From contig JAPKYO010000010.1 in assembly GCA_026394265.1 (NCBI GenBank), forward strand, positions 1-25,690: DNA of 25,690 bases, read 5' to 3'. The position numbers were made by a program, and so were the translations under genes. Of the stretch, positions 14,793 through 22,020 are shown one piece after another. Under the pieces are notes generated by a model that was given only the letters and a program-made list of their open reading frames with translations, did no database searches and was not told the origin of the DNA. This DNA is from Candidatus Bathyarchaeota archaeon. GTDB taxonomy: Archaea; Thermoproteota; Bathyarchaeia; TCS64. The stretch's first letter is position 1. Every line of letters starts with the position of its first letter.

Positions 14793-15623
14793 TTAATGTG
14801 TTCTCTTGAGCATCTGCTCGATGGGTGTCTGGCTGCTGCGCCGGTTCTTGAAGGTGCTCATGGTGGTGAATCCCGCGTCTCTGAGCATCCTCGTCGCCTC
14901 GTCGAGCCTGTAGCCGAGGGTGCCCGCCGTGTGGCTGTCGCTTCCCACGGTCACGTTTTTGACCCCCGCCTCGTGTGCAGCCACGAGGAATTCCTGTAGC
15001 GGGTAGAAGTGGCCCGTCCCGGCGCGTTCCCCCGCCGTGTTGACTTCTATTCCGACGTCGTGGTCCGCGGCTGCTTCGAGGGCGTCGTAGACGGTGGAGC
15101 CGTAGTCGCCCCAGGGGGCGGTCTTGCCGTAGAAGTGGAGGTACTTTCTCCAGTAGTCGGGGTGCGCCATGACGTCGAATAAGCCGCTCTCTATGGCCTT
15201 CTTCCAGACGGTGTAGTATTCGTCCGCCGCCTTCTTGATGGGGCGGTCTGCGAAGTATCCCTCCGCCTGCGTCTGTGAGCCTATGTCGACTCCGTTTATG
15301 TAGTGGGTGCTTCCGAGGATGAAGTCGAAGTCGTGGCTGGATAGGATGGATTCTAGGTGGCGTTCCTCGCCGGGGAAGTAGTCGACTTCGAGTCCCGCGA
15401 GGAGGTGGACTTTGGTGTGCTCCTGCGCGGACCTGATGTCCTCTAGGTACTCGGGTATCTCGTCTTCTCGGATGCTTATGTCGACGTCTGGGCCGATGGT
15501 TATGAAGTGGGTGGTGAAGGCGATCTCGTGGACGCCTCGCGCCTCGGCGGATGCGATGTACTCGGGTATCCGAGCGGTGGCGGCGTCCCGTGAGTGTCTC
15601 TCGTGGACGTGGTAGTCGATCAA
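14793..15623 (-). CDS. PHP-domain phosphoesterase, histidinol-phosphatase-like
   Basis: This 276-residue protein shows the PHP metal-binding motifs in order: H5 and H7 (DYHVHERHS), the FTTHF histidine, the Glu of GLEVDY, the His of GSTHYING, the His of MAHPDY, and Asp and His in GSDSHTAG. The closest recognisable family is HisK/HisJ-type histidinol-phosphate phosphatase, which removes phosphate in histidine synthesis. No other his gene is nearby, so a different phosphoester substrate is possible. The start is TTG (15623), immediately followed by the first motif, with a TATA box about 40 bases upstream. It ends 41 bases before the M20 gene on the same strand. Confidence 0.85.
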   Translation of the reverse strand: MIDYHVHERHSRDAATARIPEYIASAEARGVHEIAFTTHFITIGPDVDISIREDEIPEYLEDIRSAQEHTKVHLLAGLEVDYFPGEERHLESILSSHDFDFILGSTHYINGVDIGSQTQAEGYFADRPIKKAADEYYTVWKKAIESGLFDVMAHPDYWRKYLHFYGKTAPWGDYGSTVYDALEAAADHDVGIEVNTAGERAGTGHFYPLQEFLVAAHEAGVKNVTVGSDSHTAGTLGYRLDEATRMLRDAGFTTMSTFKNRRSSQTPIEQMLKRTH

Positions 15624-15658
15624 TGTGGCGGCCCCTATTCTCCCTGATATGCGTGCCG

Positions 15659-15671
15659 TGGGTTTATAGAG
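15659..15671 (-). promoter_or_regulatory. TATA box of the PHP-domain gene
   Basis: CTCTATAAACCC on the minus strand is centred about 42 bases before the TTG at 15623 and overlaps the stop codon of the GyrI-like gene (15664-15666). The sequence matches the archaeal TATA consensus well, so the PHP gene likely has its own promoter despite following the GyrI-like gene closely. Confidence 0.5.
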
Positions 15672-16296
15672 GGTTTCGCCCCGTCTTCTCGATGGGGTGG
15701 CGTAGGATGGTCCTCCACTTCTCGGGCGGCGTCCTGCGTGGGTCGCTCATGTATATCTCATGGTGGCGCCCGCGGAGCCTGTACTCCTGTTCCTCGATGA
15801 AGCCGTGTAGGACCTTCTGGCTCCGTGGCTCGTCGCTGTAGGGGCCGACGTGGAGTATCTGTGCGCAGAGTCCCTCGTGTATCCTCTCGAGGCGTACCTT
15901 CTCGACCGCCCTCCCCTTCTTCTCGACTAGCTCCGGCTTAACCTCGTCGAGCATGGCGGCTGTGATGAAGTCGGGGACGAGGATCAGTGAGGTCCAGTTC
16001 CATGTGTCGCGGGGTGGGGCGTCCTCTAGGTTGATTATCCCCGGGTCGTCCCACCACCAGAGCCCCTCCAGCGTCATCACCGAAAAGTCTCGACCCTTCT
16101 TCTTGGAGGCGAACTTGAGGGTGTACGCGGCGGCGTAGAGGGCGTTCAGGGACTCGCCGTAGGCTTCTCCGCCGGGTTCGCCGCGCCCCGTGTATGTTAG
16201 GTAGTTGAACTCGGGGACGTCGATGATCTCCGGCTTCTCTTTGGGTGAGTAGAGGCTCTTCAGCTCCTTCTTGAGGTCGAGTTTCTCCATGGTCAT
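15664..16296 (-). CDS. GyrI-like small-molecule-binding domain protein
   Basis: This 210-residue protein matches the stand-alone GyrI-like (SOUL/AraC effector-binding-like) family: DLKKELKSLYSPKEKPEIIDVPEFNYLTYTGRGEP at the N-terminus, FSVMTLEGLWWWDD in the middle, LCAQILHVGPYSDEPRSQKVLHGFIEE and HEIYMSDPRRTPPEKWRTILRHPI at the end. Members bind hydrophobic small molecules and some hydrolyse them; the ligand here is unknown. There is no DNA-binding domain. The ATG at 16296 is the first start; ATG at 16290 is equally possible, since a TATA box at 16312-16322 would place the transcript start near 16290. Confidence 0.85.
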   Translation of the reverse strand: MTMEKLDLKKELKSLYSPKEKPEIIDVPEFNYLTYTGRGEPGGEAYGESLNALYAAAYTLKFASKKKGRDFSVMTLEGLWWWDDPGIINLEDAPPRDTWNWTSLILVPDFITAAMLDEVKPELVEKKGRAVEKVRLERIHEGLCAQILHVGPYSDEPRSQKVLHGFIEEQEYRLRGRHHEIYMSDPRRTPPEKWRTILRHPIEKTGRNPL

Positions 16297-16311
16297 GTGT
16301 TTGTTTGTTGG

Positions 16312-16322
16312 TGTATAATAGG
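16312..16322 (-). promoter_or_regulatory. TATA box of the GyrI-like gene
   Basis: CCTATTATACA on the minus strand is centred about 21-27 bases before the two candidate ATGs (16296 and 16290). It is the only AT-rich block in this GC-rich divergent gap, apart from a weaker one near 16392-16404 that would serve the DUF998 gene on the other strand. Confidence 0.5.
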
Positions 16323-16427
16323 GTTGGAGGCGGGTGCTTGGGTTGGGGCGTTTCCTTGAGTCGAGGGGGCTGGGCGGGGCGTGGCTCCGGCGATATGCTT
16401 AACATTTGATGTGTGTTTTGTTCGGTG

Positions 16428-17015
16428 ATGAACCTCAAGGTTCTCCGGATGGCTGGGTTCTTCGGCATCGTCGCGCCGTTGTTCGGGTTACTGATCATCG
16501 GATCGAGCATCTGGCTGTCGCCTTGGTTCAGCTGGACGGGGAACGCGTTGAGTGACCTCGGGGGGACCGATGGGTTCGAGTCTACCGTCTTCAACTCGGG
16601 GCTGGCGATGACGGCTGCTTTGATGCTGATGTTTAGCACGGGTCTGTTTGAGATGACGAAGGGTGATATCATCGGGCAGGTGGGGAGCGGGGTGCATCTC
16701 CTCGCCTCGGCGCTGCTGCTGGGCATCGGTCTGGTTAACATCACTGTGGAGCCTTGGCACAACTACGTGAGTATCGGCTTCTTCGTGGCGTTTCCGCTGT
16801 CGGCTGTGATCATCGGTTACTTCTGCTTCAGGAAGAGGATGCGGTTCTACACGCTGCTGGCTTGGGGGACCGCCGTGCTGGCGACGGTGATCTGGTTCCT
16901 CCCATGGGGGTCAATTGCGATCCCTGAGGCGTTGTCTGTCTCCTACTTGGCGGTCTGGCAGGTTCTCCTCGCCTACTGGATGTATTCGAGGAAGGAAGAC
17001 AAGCTAGTGGAGTAG
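16428..17015 (+). CDS. DUF998-family membrane protein
   Basis: This protein of 195 residues has six predicted membrane helices. The DUF998 signature WFSWTGNALSDLGG follows the first helix; the helices alternate with short polar loops and the protein ends in a charged tail (SRKEDKLVE). The function of DUF998 is unknown; members are common in archaea. ATG at 16428 (MNLKVLRMAG) is chosen because a TATA-like GATATGCTTAAC lies about 30 bases upstream. GTG at 16413 would add five residues. The third repeat copy begins directly after the stop codon. Confidence 0.82.
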   Translation: MNLKVLRMAGFFGIVAPLFGLLIIGSSIWLSPWFSWTGNALSDLGGTDGFESTVFNSGLAMTAALMLMFSTGLFEMTKGDIIGQVGSGVHLLASALLLGIGLVNITVEPWHNYVSIGFFVAFPLSAVIIGYFCFRKRMRFYTLLAWGTAVLATVIWFLPWGSIAIPEALSVSYLAVWQVLLAYWMYSRKEDKLVE

Positions 17016-17158
17016 CTTGGTAGGGAATAGATCGGGTCCGTTTTCAGGCTTCTTTCATCCGGGGGCGTTCATTTCAGGGGTATCTCGTCTACCCCATTTT
17101 TTCGCCGGTTCCGGGGGCTTATGGCGTGCTACCCATCATAACGATTTTTTTCATCCTT
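17016..17158 (-). repeat. Structured intergenic repeat, internally deleted copy 3
   Basis: Read on the minus strand this segment carries the GAAAGAAGCCTGAAAAC block found near the leading end of copies 1 and 2. It then passes at a GATC directly into TATTCCCTACC, the terminal motif of the full copies. The terminal CTTGGTAGGGAATAGA is a 16-bp direct repeat at 17016-17031 and 17156-17171. The leading part is degenerate. It starts immediately after the DUF998 stop codon and lies in tandem with copy 2. Confidence 0.65.
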
Positions 17159-17518
17159 GGTAGGGAATAGACGCTCCTTTTGCTTAGATCAGAACATCAT
17201 CGGAGCCTTATTCTAGCTCCTTTAAGCGGACGGCGTCTTTTCAGAGCGGATCAGTGGAACCCCCTTCTCCCTATGCTTTTTCACAGCTTGCTGAAGGGGG
17301 CGTGACCGAATTGATGCTCCATTTCGCGCATAATGGCCATGTTTTGGCCCATTTTCGCGTCAGAAATGCGTCGTTTTTAGTGACGTTTTCGCGCATTTAT
17401 GGGTCGTTTTATGTACGTTTTTGTACAGTTTTGATCTGGATCGGGGCGTTTTTCTGGCTTCTTTCGGGTTATGGGGCTGTTTTCCAGTTTATTCGGTGGA
17501 CCCCCCCTCCCCCCCCTT
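17159..17518 (-). repeat. Structured intergenic repeat, copy 2 (full length)
   Basis: On the minus strand this begins 1-2 bases after the stop of the M20 gene with a G8-A-G7 tract. It carries the GAAAGAAGCCAGAAAAAC block, the exact 15-mer at 17423-17437, and the exact 18-mer at 17173-17190, and ends with CTATTCCCTACC. Stem-loops: 17260-17267 with 17293-17300 (8 bp), and GGAGC 17202-17206 with GCTCC 17216-17220. It matches copy 1 (2121-2464) at many positions but clearly diverged. A 98-codon frame through it on the + strand is not conserved in copy 1. No gene is seen in the whole 17016-17518 interval. Confidence 0.8.
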
Positions 17519-18856
17519 TTACTTGTTTGTGCCTAGTTTTCGCATGGTGATGAGGGCGACGGCCTTGGCGCATTCTACGATCTCGTCGATGCTGGCGTTC
17601 TCGTCCTGGCCGTGGCCGTTGCTGTAGGGGCCGCCGACGCCGAAGTTGATGCATGGCATGTGCCCGTCGACGACTTGGTAGTTCATGTCGGTGCTGGCGA
17701 GTGTGCCGGTGAAGGGGAGCTTCTTGCCGACGGCTTCCTGTATGAGAGCTTGGCATTCTTGGGCGTAGGGGTCTGTGGCGGGGACGACGTAGCCTTCGCG
17801 GAAGTTTATGGTCTCAAGCTCGTACTGGAGGTCGGCGTCGGTTGCCTTGACGCCGTCGAGGACGGACTTGAACTCGGCCCGGGTGTCCTCATAGGTCTCG
17901 CCGGGTATCATGCCGCGTAGGACCTCTTCCTCGCAGAGGTCGGGTACGGTTGCGCCCTGTACTCCGCCCTTTATGGTGCCTATGTTGAGCATTCCGGTTG
18001 GGCACTCGATGCCCTTGGCCCTGAGTCCTTCGCCGAAGTCGATGCCGGGGGTCTGGTACTTGCGTTTGAGGAGGACGTTTCTCCAGTAGGCGTCTAGTGC
18101 TACGTTGAGTTTGCTCATCTTCTCGATGGCGTTGATTCCGAGGATTGGGACCTGCCCGTGGTAGCTCTTGCCGCGGGTGCGTATGAGGAAGCGGGTCCTG
18201 CCCATGGCGCTGAGGCCGATGCCGGTCATCGAGCCGTCGAGCTGGATGCCGAGGTCCGCCTTGACGATGCCCTCCCTGATGAGGTAGCCGAGGCCCGCGA
18301 CTCCGCCTATCTCCTCGTCGCAGTTTGCGGTGACTATGAGGTCGCCCTTGAGTTTGACACCGGTTTCCTTGATGGCTTCTAGGGCGAGTAGGAGTGCCGC
18401 GGTCTCCCCCTTGTCGTCGCCGACGCCGCGTCCCCAGATGTAGCCGCCACCCACGTCGTATGCGCTCTTGCCGTACTTGCTGGTCTTCGTTATCTCGCCG
18501 CCGAGGGGGTCGACGCTCCAGCCCTGCTTCTGAATAGCGGCGAGGTCAGTGTGGGCGCTGATGTGGAGTGTTGAGCCTCCACCCGTGCCCTTGAGGCGGG
18601 CGACGAGGTTCGTGCGCGGCCCTTCGAGGCCGATGTGCTTCGCCCCGCTGAGCTTCATGTACTTCTCAGTGGCCTCGTGGAGGGATGTCGCGTATCCGAG
18701 TCCACGGTACTTCTCCTCGATGATGCCGCATACCTTGTCGTAGTCGTGCCCCGGCGGCACCTGCGTGTCTATCCTGAGTATCTGCTGGAGGAACCTGACC
18801 ATCCGGTCCCTCCCCGACTCTACCGCGTGGAATACCTCTGTCTCCTGCTTGTTCAT
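17519..18856 (-). CDS. M20-family zinc metallopeptidase, paralogue 2
   Basis: This 445-residue paralogue of the M20 enzyme at 13426-14751 has long identical stretches, for example around GGVAGLGYLIREGIVKA and KGGVQGATVPDLCEEE. Metal and catalytic residues are kept: H and D of SAHTDLAA, D of GRGVGDDKG, EE of NCDEEIGG, D of QLDGS, and H in SNGHGQDEN. The open frame runs on to 19222, but that part overlaps the divergent amidase gene and is not protein-like, so ATG at 18856 (MNKQETEVFHAVE) is the start. A TATA box about 30 bases upstream agrees. The substrate is unknown. Confidence 0.92.
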   Translation of the reverse strand: MNKQETEVFHAVESGRDRMVRFLQQILRIDTQVPPGHDYDKVCGIIEEKYRGLGYATSLHEATEKYMKLSGAKHIGLEGPRTNLVARLKGTGGGSTLHISAHTDLAAIQKQGWSVDPLGGEITKTSKYGKSAYDVGGGYIWGRGVGDDKGETAALLLALEAIKETGVKLKGDLIVTANCDEEIGGVAGLGYLIREGIVKADLGIQLDGSMTGIGLSAMGRTRFLIRTRGKSYHGQVPILGINAIEKMSKLNVALDAYWRNVLLKRKYQTPGIDFGEGLRAKGIECPTGMLNIGTIKGGVQGATVPDLCEEEVLRGMIPGETYEDTRAEFKSVLDGVKATDADLQYELETINFREGYVVPATDPYAQECQALIQEAVGKKLPFTGTLASTDMNYQVVDGHMPCINFGVGGPYSNGHGQDENASIDEIVECAKAVALITMRKLGTNK

Positions 18857-18879
18857 GGGGGATGTTCGGCGTTCATGGT

Positions 18880-18912
18880 ATGTAATATTTTGGCGCTGCT
18901 CCGCTTTTATCT
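18880..18912. promoter_or_regulatory. Back-to-back TATA boxes of the M20 and amidase genes
   Basis: Within the 85-base divergent gap, AAAATATTACA on the minus strand (about 18881-18891) lies about 30 bases before the M20 ATG. GCTTTTATC on the plus strand (about 18903-18911) lies about 35 bases before the amidase TTG. Each gene thus appears to have its own short promoter, with about 12 bases between boxes. Confidence 0.5.
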
Positions 18913-18941
18913 GGGCACGCTCAGTATCTGTGGGAAGGGCC

Positions 18942-20180
18942 TTGAACGAAGAGCTGAGGGTGGACGCCGTGAGGCTTCTCAGTAGCCTCAACGAACTGGG
19001 GAAGATCGGCAGGAGACAGGGCCTCAAGGGCGTGACCCGCCTGGCCCTGAGCGAGGAGGACCGCGAGGCACGCGACCTCCTCGTATCCTGGATGGAGGAG
19101 GAGGGACTCAACGTCCGCGTCGACCCCATCGGCAACATCTTCGGCGTCCGAAAGGGCTCGAACCCCGCCCTGAAGCCCGTCATAATGGGCTCCCACATCG
19201 ACACCGTCATAGACGCCGGCATCTACGACGGCGCATACGGGGTCCTCGGCGCCCTCGAAGTCATCAGGCGCATCAACGAGGAGGGGATAGAAACAATGCA
19301 CCCCATCGGCGTCGGCTGCTTCACAAACGAGGAGGGCGTCCGGTTCCAACCCGACATGATGGGCAGCCTCGTCAAGTCCGGCGGCTACCCCCTCGAGAAG
19401 GCGTACGCGCGCAAGGACGACGACGGCGTCACCGTCAAGGAGGCGCTCAAGGGGATAGGCTACCTCGGCAGGGAGGACGTGAAGCCCGAGGCCTACTTCG
19501 AGCTGCACGTCGAGCAGGGGCCGATACTCCACAGGAGGGGCTTCGAGATAGGCGTCGTGGAGGGCGTGCAGGGCATCGCGTGGTGGAGGATGGCCCTCCG
19601 CGGCGAGGCGAACCACGCCGGCACGACCCCCCTCGACATGAGGAAGGATGCCATGGCGGGAGCCGCCGAGCTATACGGTGGCCTCCTCGAATACGTCGCC
19701 GCCAAGGGCAACGCCCTCTGCACCATCGGCAAGCTCCGCCTCGAACCCGGAGCCATAAACGTCGTCCCCAGCCTCGTAGACTTCACCGTCGACTACCGCT
19801 CATACGACGACGCCACCTTCAAGGCGGGCAAGGCAGAGGTCGAGAGGAGGGCGGAGGAGATCGCAAAGCGCCGCGGCCTCACGCTGGAGCGGGAGATGAC
19901 CGCCGACGCGCAGCCCGTCCACTTCAGGCCAGAGATGGTCGCCCTCGTCGAGGCCTCCGCCAACCGGCGCGGCTACTCAACGTTCCGGCTGCCGAGCGGC
20001 GCGGGGCACGACGCCCAGTTCATGCACGTCATCTGCCCCACCGCGATGATATTCGTCCCCTCCATAAACGGGATAAGTCACAGTCCCGGGGAGCGGAGCG
20101 AAGCCGCAGACCTTGAGCGCGGCGCAAACGTGCTGCTCAACTGCGCCCTCGCGAAAGCGGGCGTTAAAAGCAGTACTTGA
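18942..20180 (+). CDS. M20 amidase of the hydantoinase/carbamoylase family (AllC-like)
   Basis: This 412-residue enzyme resembles N-carbamoyl-L-amino-acid hydrolases, allantoate amidohydrolases and beta-ureidopropionases, which hydrolyse a ureido or amide bond. Metal ligands are visible: H85 and D87 (GSHIDTV), D96 (YDGAYG), E130/E131 (CFTNEEGVRF), a His in ELHVEQGP, and a C-terminal His in GISHSPGE. The EANHAGTTPLDMRKDA and LPSGAGHDAQ motifs are family hallmarks. The TTG at 18942 after GGGAAGGG is chosen: it gives the usual family length and a 30-35 base spacing to a TATA box. The upstream open frame overlaps the M20 gene. It overlaps the opposing SHMT-like gene by 17 bases. Confidence 0.92.
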   Translation: MNEELRVDAVRLLSSLNELGKIGRRQGLKGVTRLALSEEDREARDLLVSWMEEEGLNVRVDPIGNIFGVRKGSNPALKPVIMGSHIDTVIDAGIYDGAYGVLGALEVIRRINEEGIETMHPIGVGCFTNEEGVRFQPDMMGSLVKSGGYPLEKAYARKDDDGVTVKEALKGIGYLGREDVKPEAYFELHVEQGPILHRRGFEIGVVEGVQGIAWWRMALRGEANHAGTTPLDMRKDAMAGAAELYGGLLEYVAAKGNALCTIGKLRLEPGAINVVPSLVDFTVDYRSYDDATFKAGKAEVERRAEEIAKRRGLTLEREMTADAQPVHFRPEMVALVEASANRRGYSTFRLPSGAGHDAQFMHVICPTAMIFVPSINGISHSPGERSEAADLERGANVLLNCALAKAGVKSST

Positions 20181-21483
20181 GCTTCTGGAAGGGCGCGACG
20201 AACCTCTCGACCTCGCCCCTCATAACCTCCGGGGCTTCCCCGTTTGCCGACCTCTCGATCAACCCGGCCACCTGCTTCATCTCCCCCTCGGCCATCCCCT
20301 GTCTGGTAGTCTCCTGCACCGATATCCGGAGCCCGCCCCTGCCGTTCGGCGGGTCGTCCCAGAGCACCGTCGTGGGGAGGAGTATGTTCGACTCGTTGAA
20401 CCTCGCCTCGATTGAGCGCGGCCCGAGGTCGCGGACGTTGACTATCACCTGATGCGTCCTCGTGTAGCCCTTCTCCTTGCCCACGACCTTGAAGCCGTGC
20501 TCGTCTAGGGCACCCGCGAGGGCGCGTGAGTTTGCCTGAACCTGCTTGGCGTACGCGGGGCCGAAGTGCGCCAGCTCGCTGAGGCTCCACGCCGCGGCGG
20601 CATACTTGTTCTGGTCACGCGTCTGTATGAAGGCGGGATGGGTGAGGGCGACCATCTTCTTCGCCATCTCCTCGTTGTTGGTAAGCACTAGTCCTCCTAT
20701 TGGGCCTCCCATGAGCTTGTGCGTCCCCAGCGTCATCACGTCCGCGCCCTCCGCCAGTGGATCTTGGAAGAGGCCGAAGGCGATGAGTGGGCCGACGTGG
20801 GCGGCGTCGTATAGGATGTGGGCGCCAACGCGGTCCGCCGCCTCCCGGAGCCGCTTCAGGTCGTATGGGAAGAGTATCCTGCCCCCGCCGACTACTATCC
20901 AGCTCGGCTTCACCTTGGCGATGCTCGCGTCGAGGGCGTCGTAGTCGACGTCAAATAGGGGCGCGTCGGGGAGGTCGGCGACCTTGAGCCCCCTGAGGAG
21001 CGGCGGCCCGTTGGGGCGGTAGCTGTCGTTCCCCCCGCCCTTGTTCGACTGCGACATGATCGTGTCCCCGCTCTTCGAGAGGGCGAAGTAGACGAGCGAG
21101 TTCGCCATCGAGCTGCTAAGCGTCCTCCACTCCACGTAGTCGCAGCGGAACAGCCTCTTGACGAGGTGGATGATTATGCCCTCGATCTCGTCGATGTACA
21201 CGTTCATCGGCGCGGGCGGGTACTCCTTGTCCCCGACGAAGCCCTCAGTCACCCTCGTCGCGAGGTCCGTGTCTAGGAGCCTGCGCGCCCCCGGGCTTAT
21301 CGCGTTCTCCGAGGGGTTCAAATTGAGGCACCTGTTCCTCCTCCAGTCGTCGTGCTCCTCCGCGATGGCCTTGACCCTCGCGGCGATGGCGCGGGGCTCC
21401 TTGCACGTGTACTCCTCGTCGATTCCCTCGAGGTACTCGAGGCTCTTATCCGGCATCCAACCCTTGAACACGGGCATACGCAT
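20164..21483 (-). CDS. Serine hydroxymethyltransferase-like PLP enzyme, divergent
   Basis: This 439-residue fold-type I PLP enzyme is closest to SHMT: LNLNPSENAISPGARRLL at the N-terminus, an aligned VYIDEIEGI segment, ILYDAAHVGPLIAFGLF (the PLP-binding Asp and His), and the lysine of THKLMGGPIGG (K256) that should bind PLP. Family landmarks differ: the usual Y-x-G-C segment reads YPPAPMN, and the G-G-H-L-T-H-G region reads NKGGGNDSYRPNG, so substrate or folate handling may differ. Canonical SHMT makes glycine and a one-carbon unit from serine. It is convergent with the amidase, overlapping its 3' end. The ATG start is supported by a TTAA-containing box about 29 bases upstream. Confidence 0.8.
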   Translation of the reverse strand: MRMPVFKGWMPDKSLEYLEGIDEEYTCKEPRAIAARVKAIAEEHDDWRRNRCLNLNPSENAISPGARRLLDTDLATRVTEGFVGDKEYPPAPMNVYIDEIEGIIIHLVKRLFRCDYVEWRTLSSSMANSLVYFALSKSGDTIMSQSNKGGGNDSYRPNGPPLLRGLKVADLPDAPLFDVDYDALDASIAKVKPSWIVVGGGRILFPYDLKRLREAADRVGAHILYDAAHVGPLIAFGLFQDPLAEGADVMTLGTHKLMGGPIGGLVLTNNEEMAKKMVALTHPAFIQTRDQNKYAAAAWSLSELAHFGPAYAKQVQANSRALAGALDEHGFKVVGKEKGYTRTHQVIVNVRDLGPRSIEARFNESNILLPTTVLWDDPPNGRGGLRISVQETTRQGMAEGEMKQVAGLIERSANGEAPEVMRGEVERFVAPFQKLKYCF

Positions 21484-21505
21484 CGCTACATACTCCCCCG
21501 ATCCA

Positions 21506-21518
21506 CGCTTAACGCCTT
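21506..21518. promoter_or_regulatory. TTAA-containing box between divergent SHMT-like and flavodoxin genes
   Basis: ACGCTTAACGCCT is near-palindromic (GCGTTAAGCG on the minus strand). It is centred about 29 bases before the SHMT-like ATG and about 36 bases before the first flavodoxin ATG. It is the most TATA-like site in the 64-base gap, though a weak match to the consensus. Confidence 0.35.
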
Positions 21519-21583
21519 TTCCCGCCCCGAGATGAGATTCGAAAGGTATGAAAAGGAGCCCGAGGAGACTGATCCGATCAACG

Positions 21584-21991
21584 ATGAGCGGAAAATGCCT
21601 AGTCGTCTACTACTCGAAGACGGGGAACACGAAGACCGTCGCCGAGGCAATCGCCAAGAGGATGGGCGGCGACCTCTGCGAGGTCAGCGAGCAGGGCGTG
21701 GCCCAGAGCGGCTTCGACCCCTCAAGCTACGGCCTGGTCGTCGTCGGGACGCCCGTCAACGGCTTCTCGACCTCCCTCCCCATACAGGGCTACCTCAAGG
21801 AAAACAGCGCGAAGCTTCCCAACCTCGCCTTCTTCGCGACATATGGCCTCTACACCGCCGGGACATTCGGTGGGATGGGCAAGCTCGCCGGGAAGAAGCC
21901 CCTCGCGACGGTGGCGATAAAGGGCACCGACGCTAAGCAGGGGAAGATCGACGCCAAGGTCGACGCCTTCGTCGCCTCACTGAAGAAGTGA
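21584..21991 (+). CDS. Flavodoxin
   Basis: This short-chain flavodoxin of 135 residues is an FMN electron carrier. The FMN phosphate loop YYSKTGNTKTVAEAIA follows the first strand at residues 5-10; the second loop VVVGTPVNGFSTSLPIQGYL and the third, FFATYGLYTAGTFGGMGKLAGKKP, are in the right order. No iron-sulfur cysteines are present. ATG at 21584 is chosen because family members begin a few residues before the first strand. ATG at 21548, closer to the promoter and preceded by AAAGGT, would add 12 basic residues and cannot be excluded. It converges on asnS with a 29-base gap holding a T5 tract. Confidence 0.88.
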   Translation: MSGKCLVVYYSKTGNTKTVAEAIAKRMGGDLCEVSEQGVAQSGFDPSSYGLVVVGTPVNGFSTSLPIQGYLKENSAKLPNLAFFATYGLYTAGTFGGMGKLAGKKPLATVAIKGTDAKQGKIDAKVDAFVASLKK

Positions 21992-22002
21992 GTTTTTAAA
22001 AT
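21992..22002. terminator. Two-sided T-run between flavodoxin and asnS
   Basis: GTTTTTAAAAT lies directly after the flavodoxin stop. It gives T5 on the plus strand and T4 on the minus strand, where it lies about 20 bases past the asnS stop. The convergent arrangement fits a shared terminator; no hairpin is evident. Confidence 0.35.
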
Positions 22003-22020
22003 AGGTGAAATCGGCGGGGA

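Noticed and set aside
17221..17440. Possible CRISPR-like short repeats (several CGTTTT/GTACG units) inside repeat copy 2
   Set aside because: Units are only 5-7 bases, unevenly spaced and partly lost in copy 1; no spacer-repeat regularity and no cas genes.
17254..17550. 98-codon + strand ORF through repeat copy 2, with hydrophobic segments
   Set aside because: The frame is not conserved in the other repeat copy, runs through a poly-C tract and overlaps the end of the M20 gene; its hydrophobicity follows from T-rich sequence.
18857..19222. N-terminal extension of the second M20 peptidase
   Set aside because: It is Ser/Arg-rich, antisense to the amidase gene, upstream of the TATA box, and absent from the paralogue.
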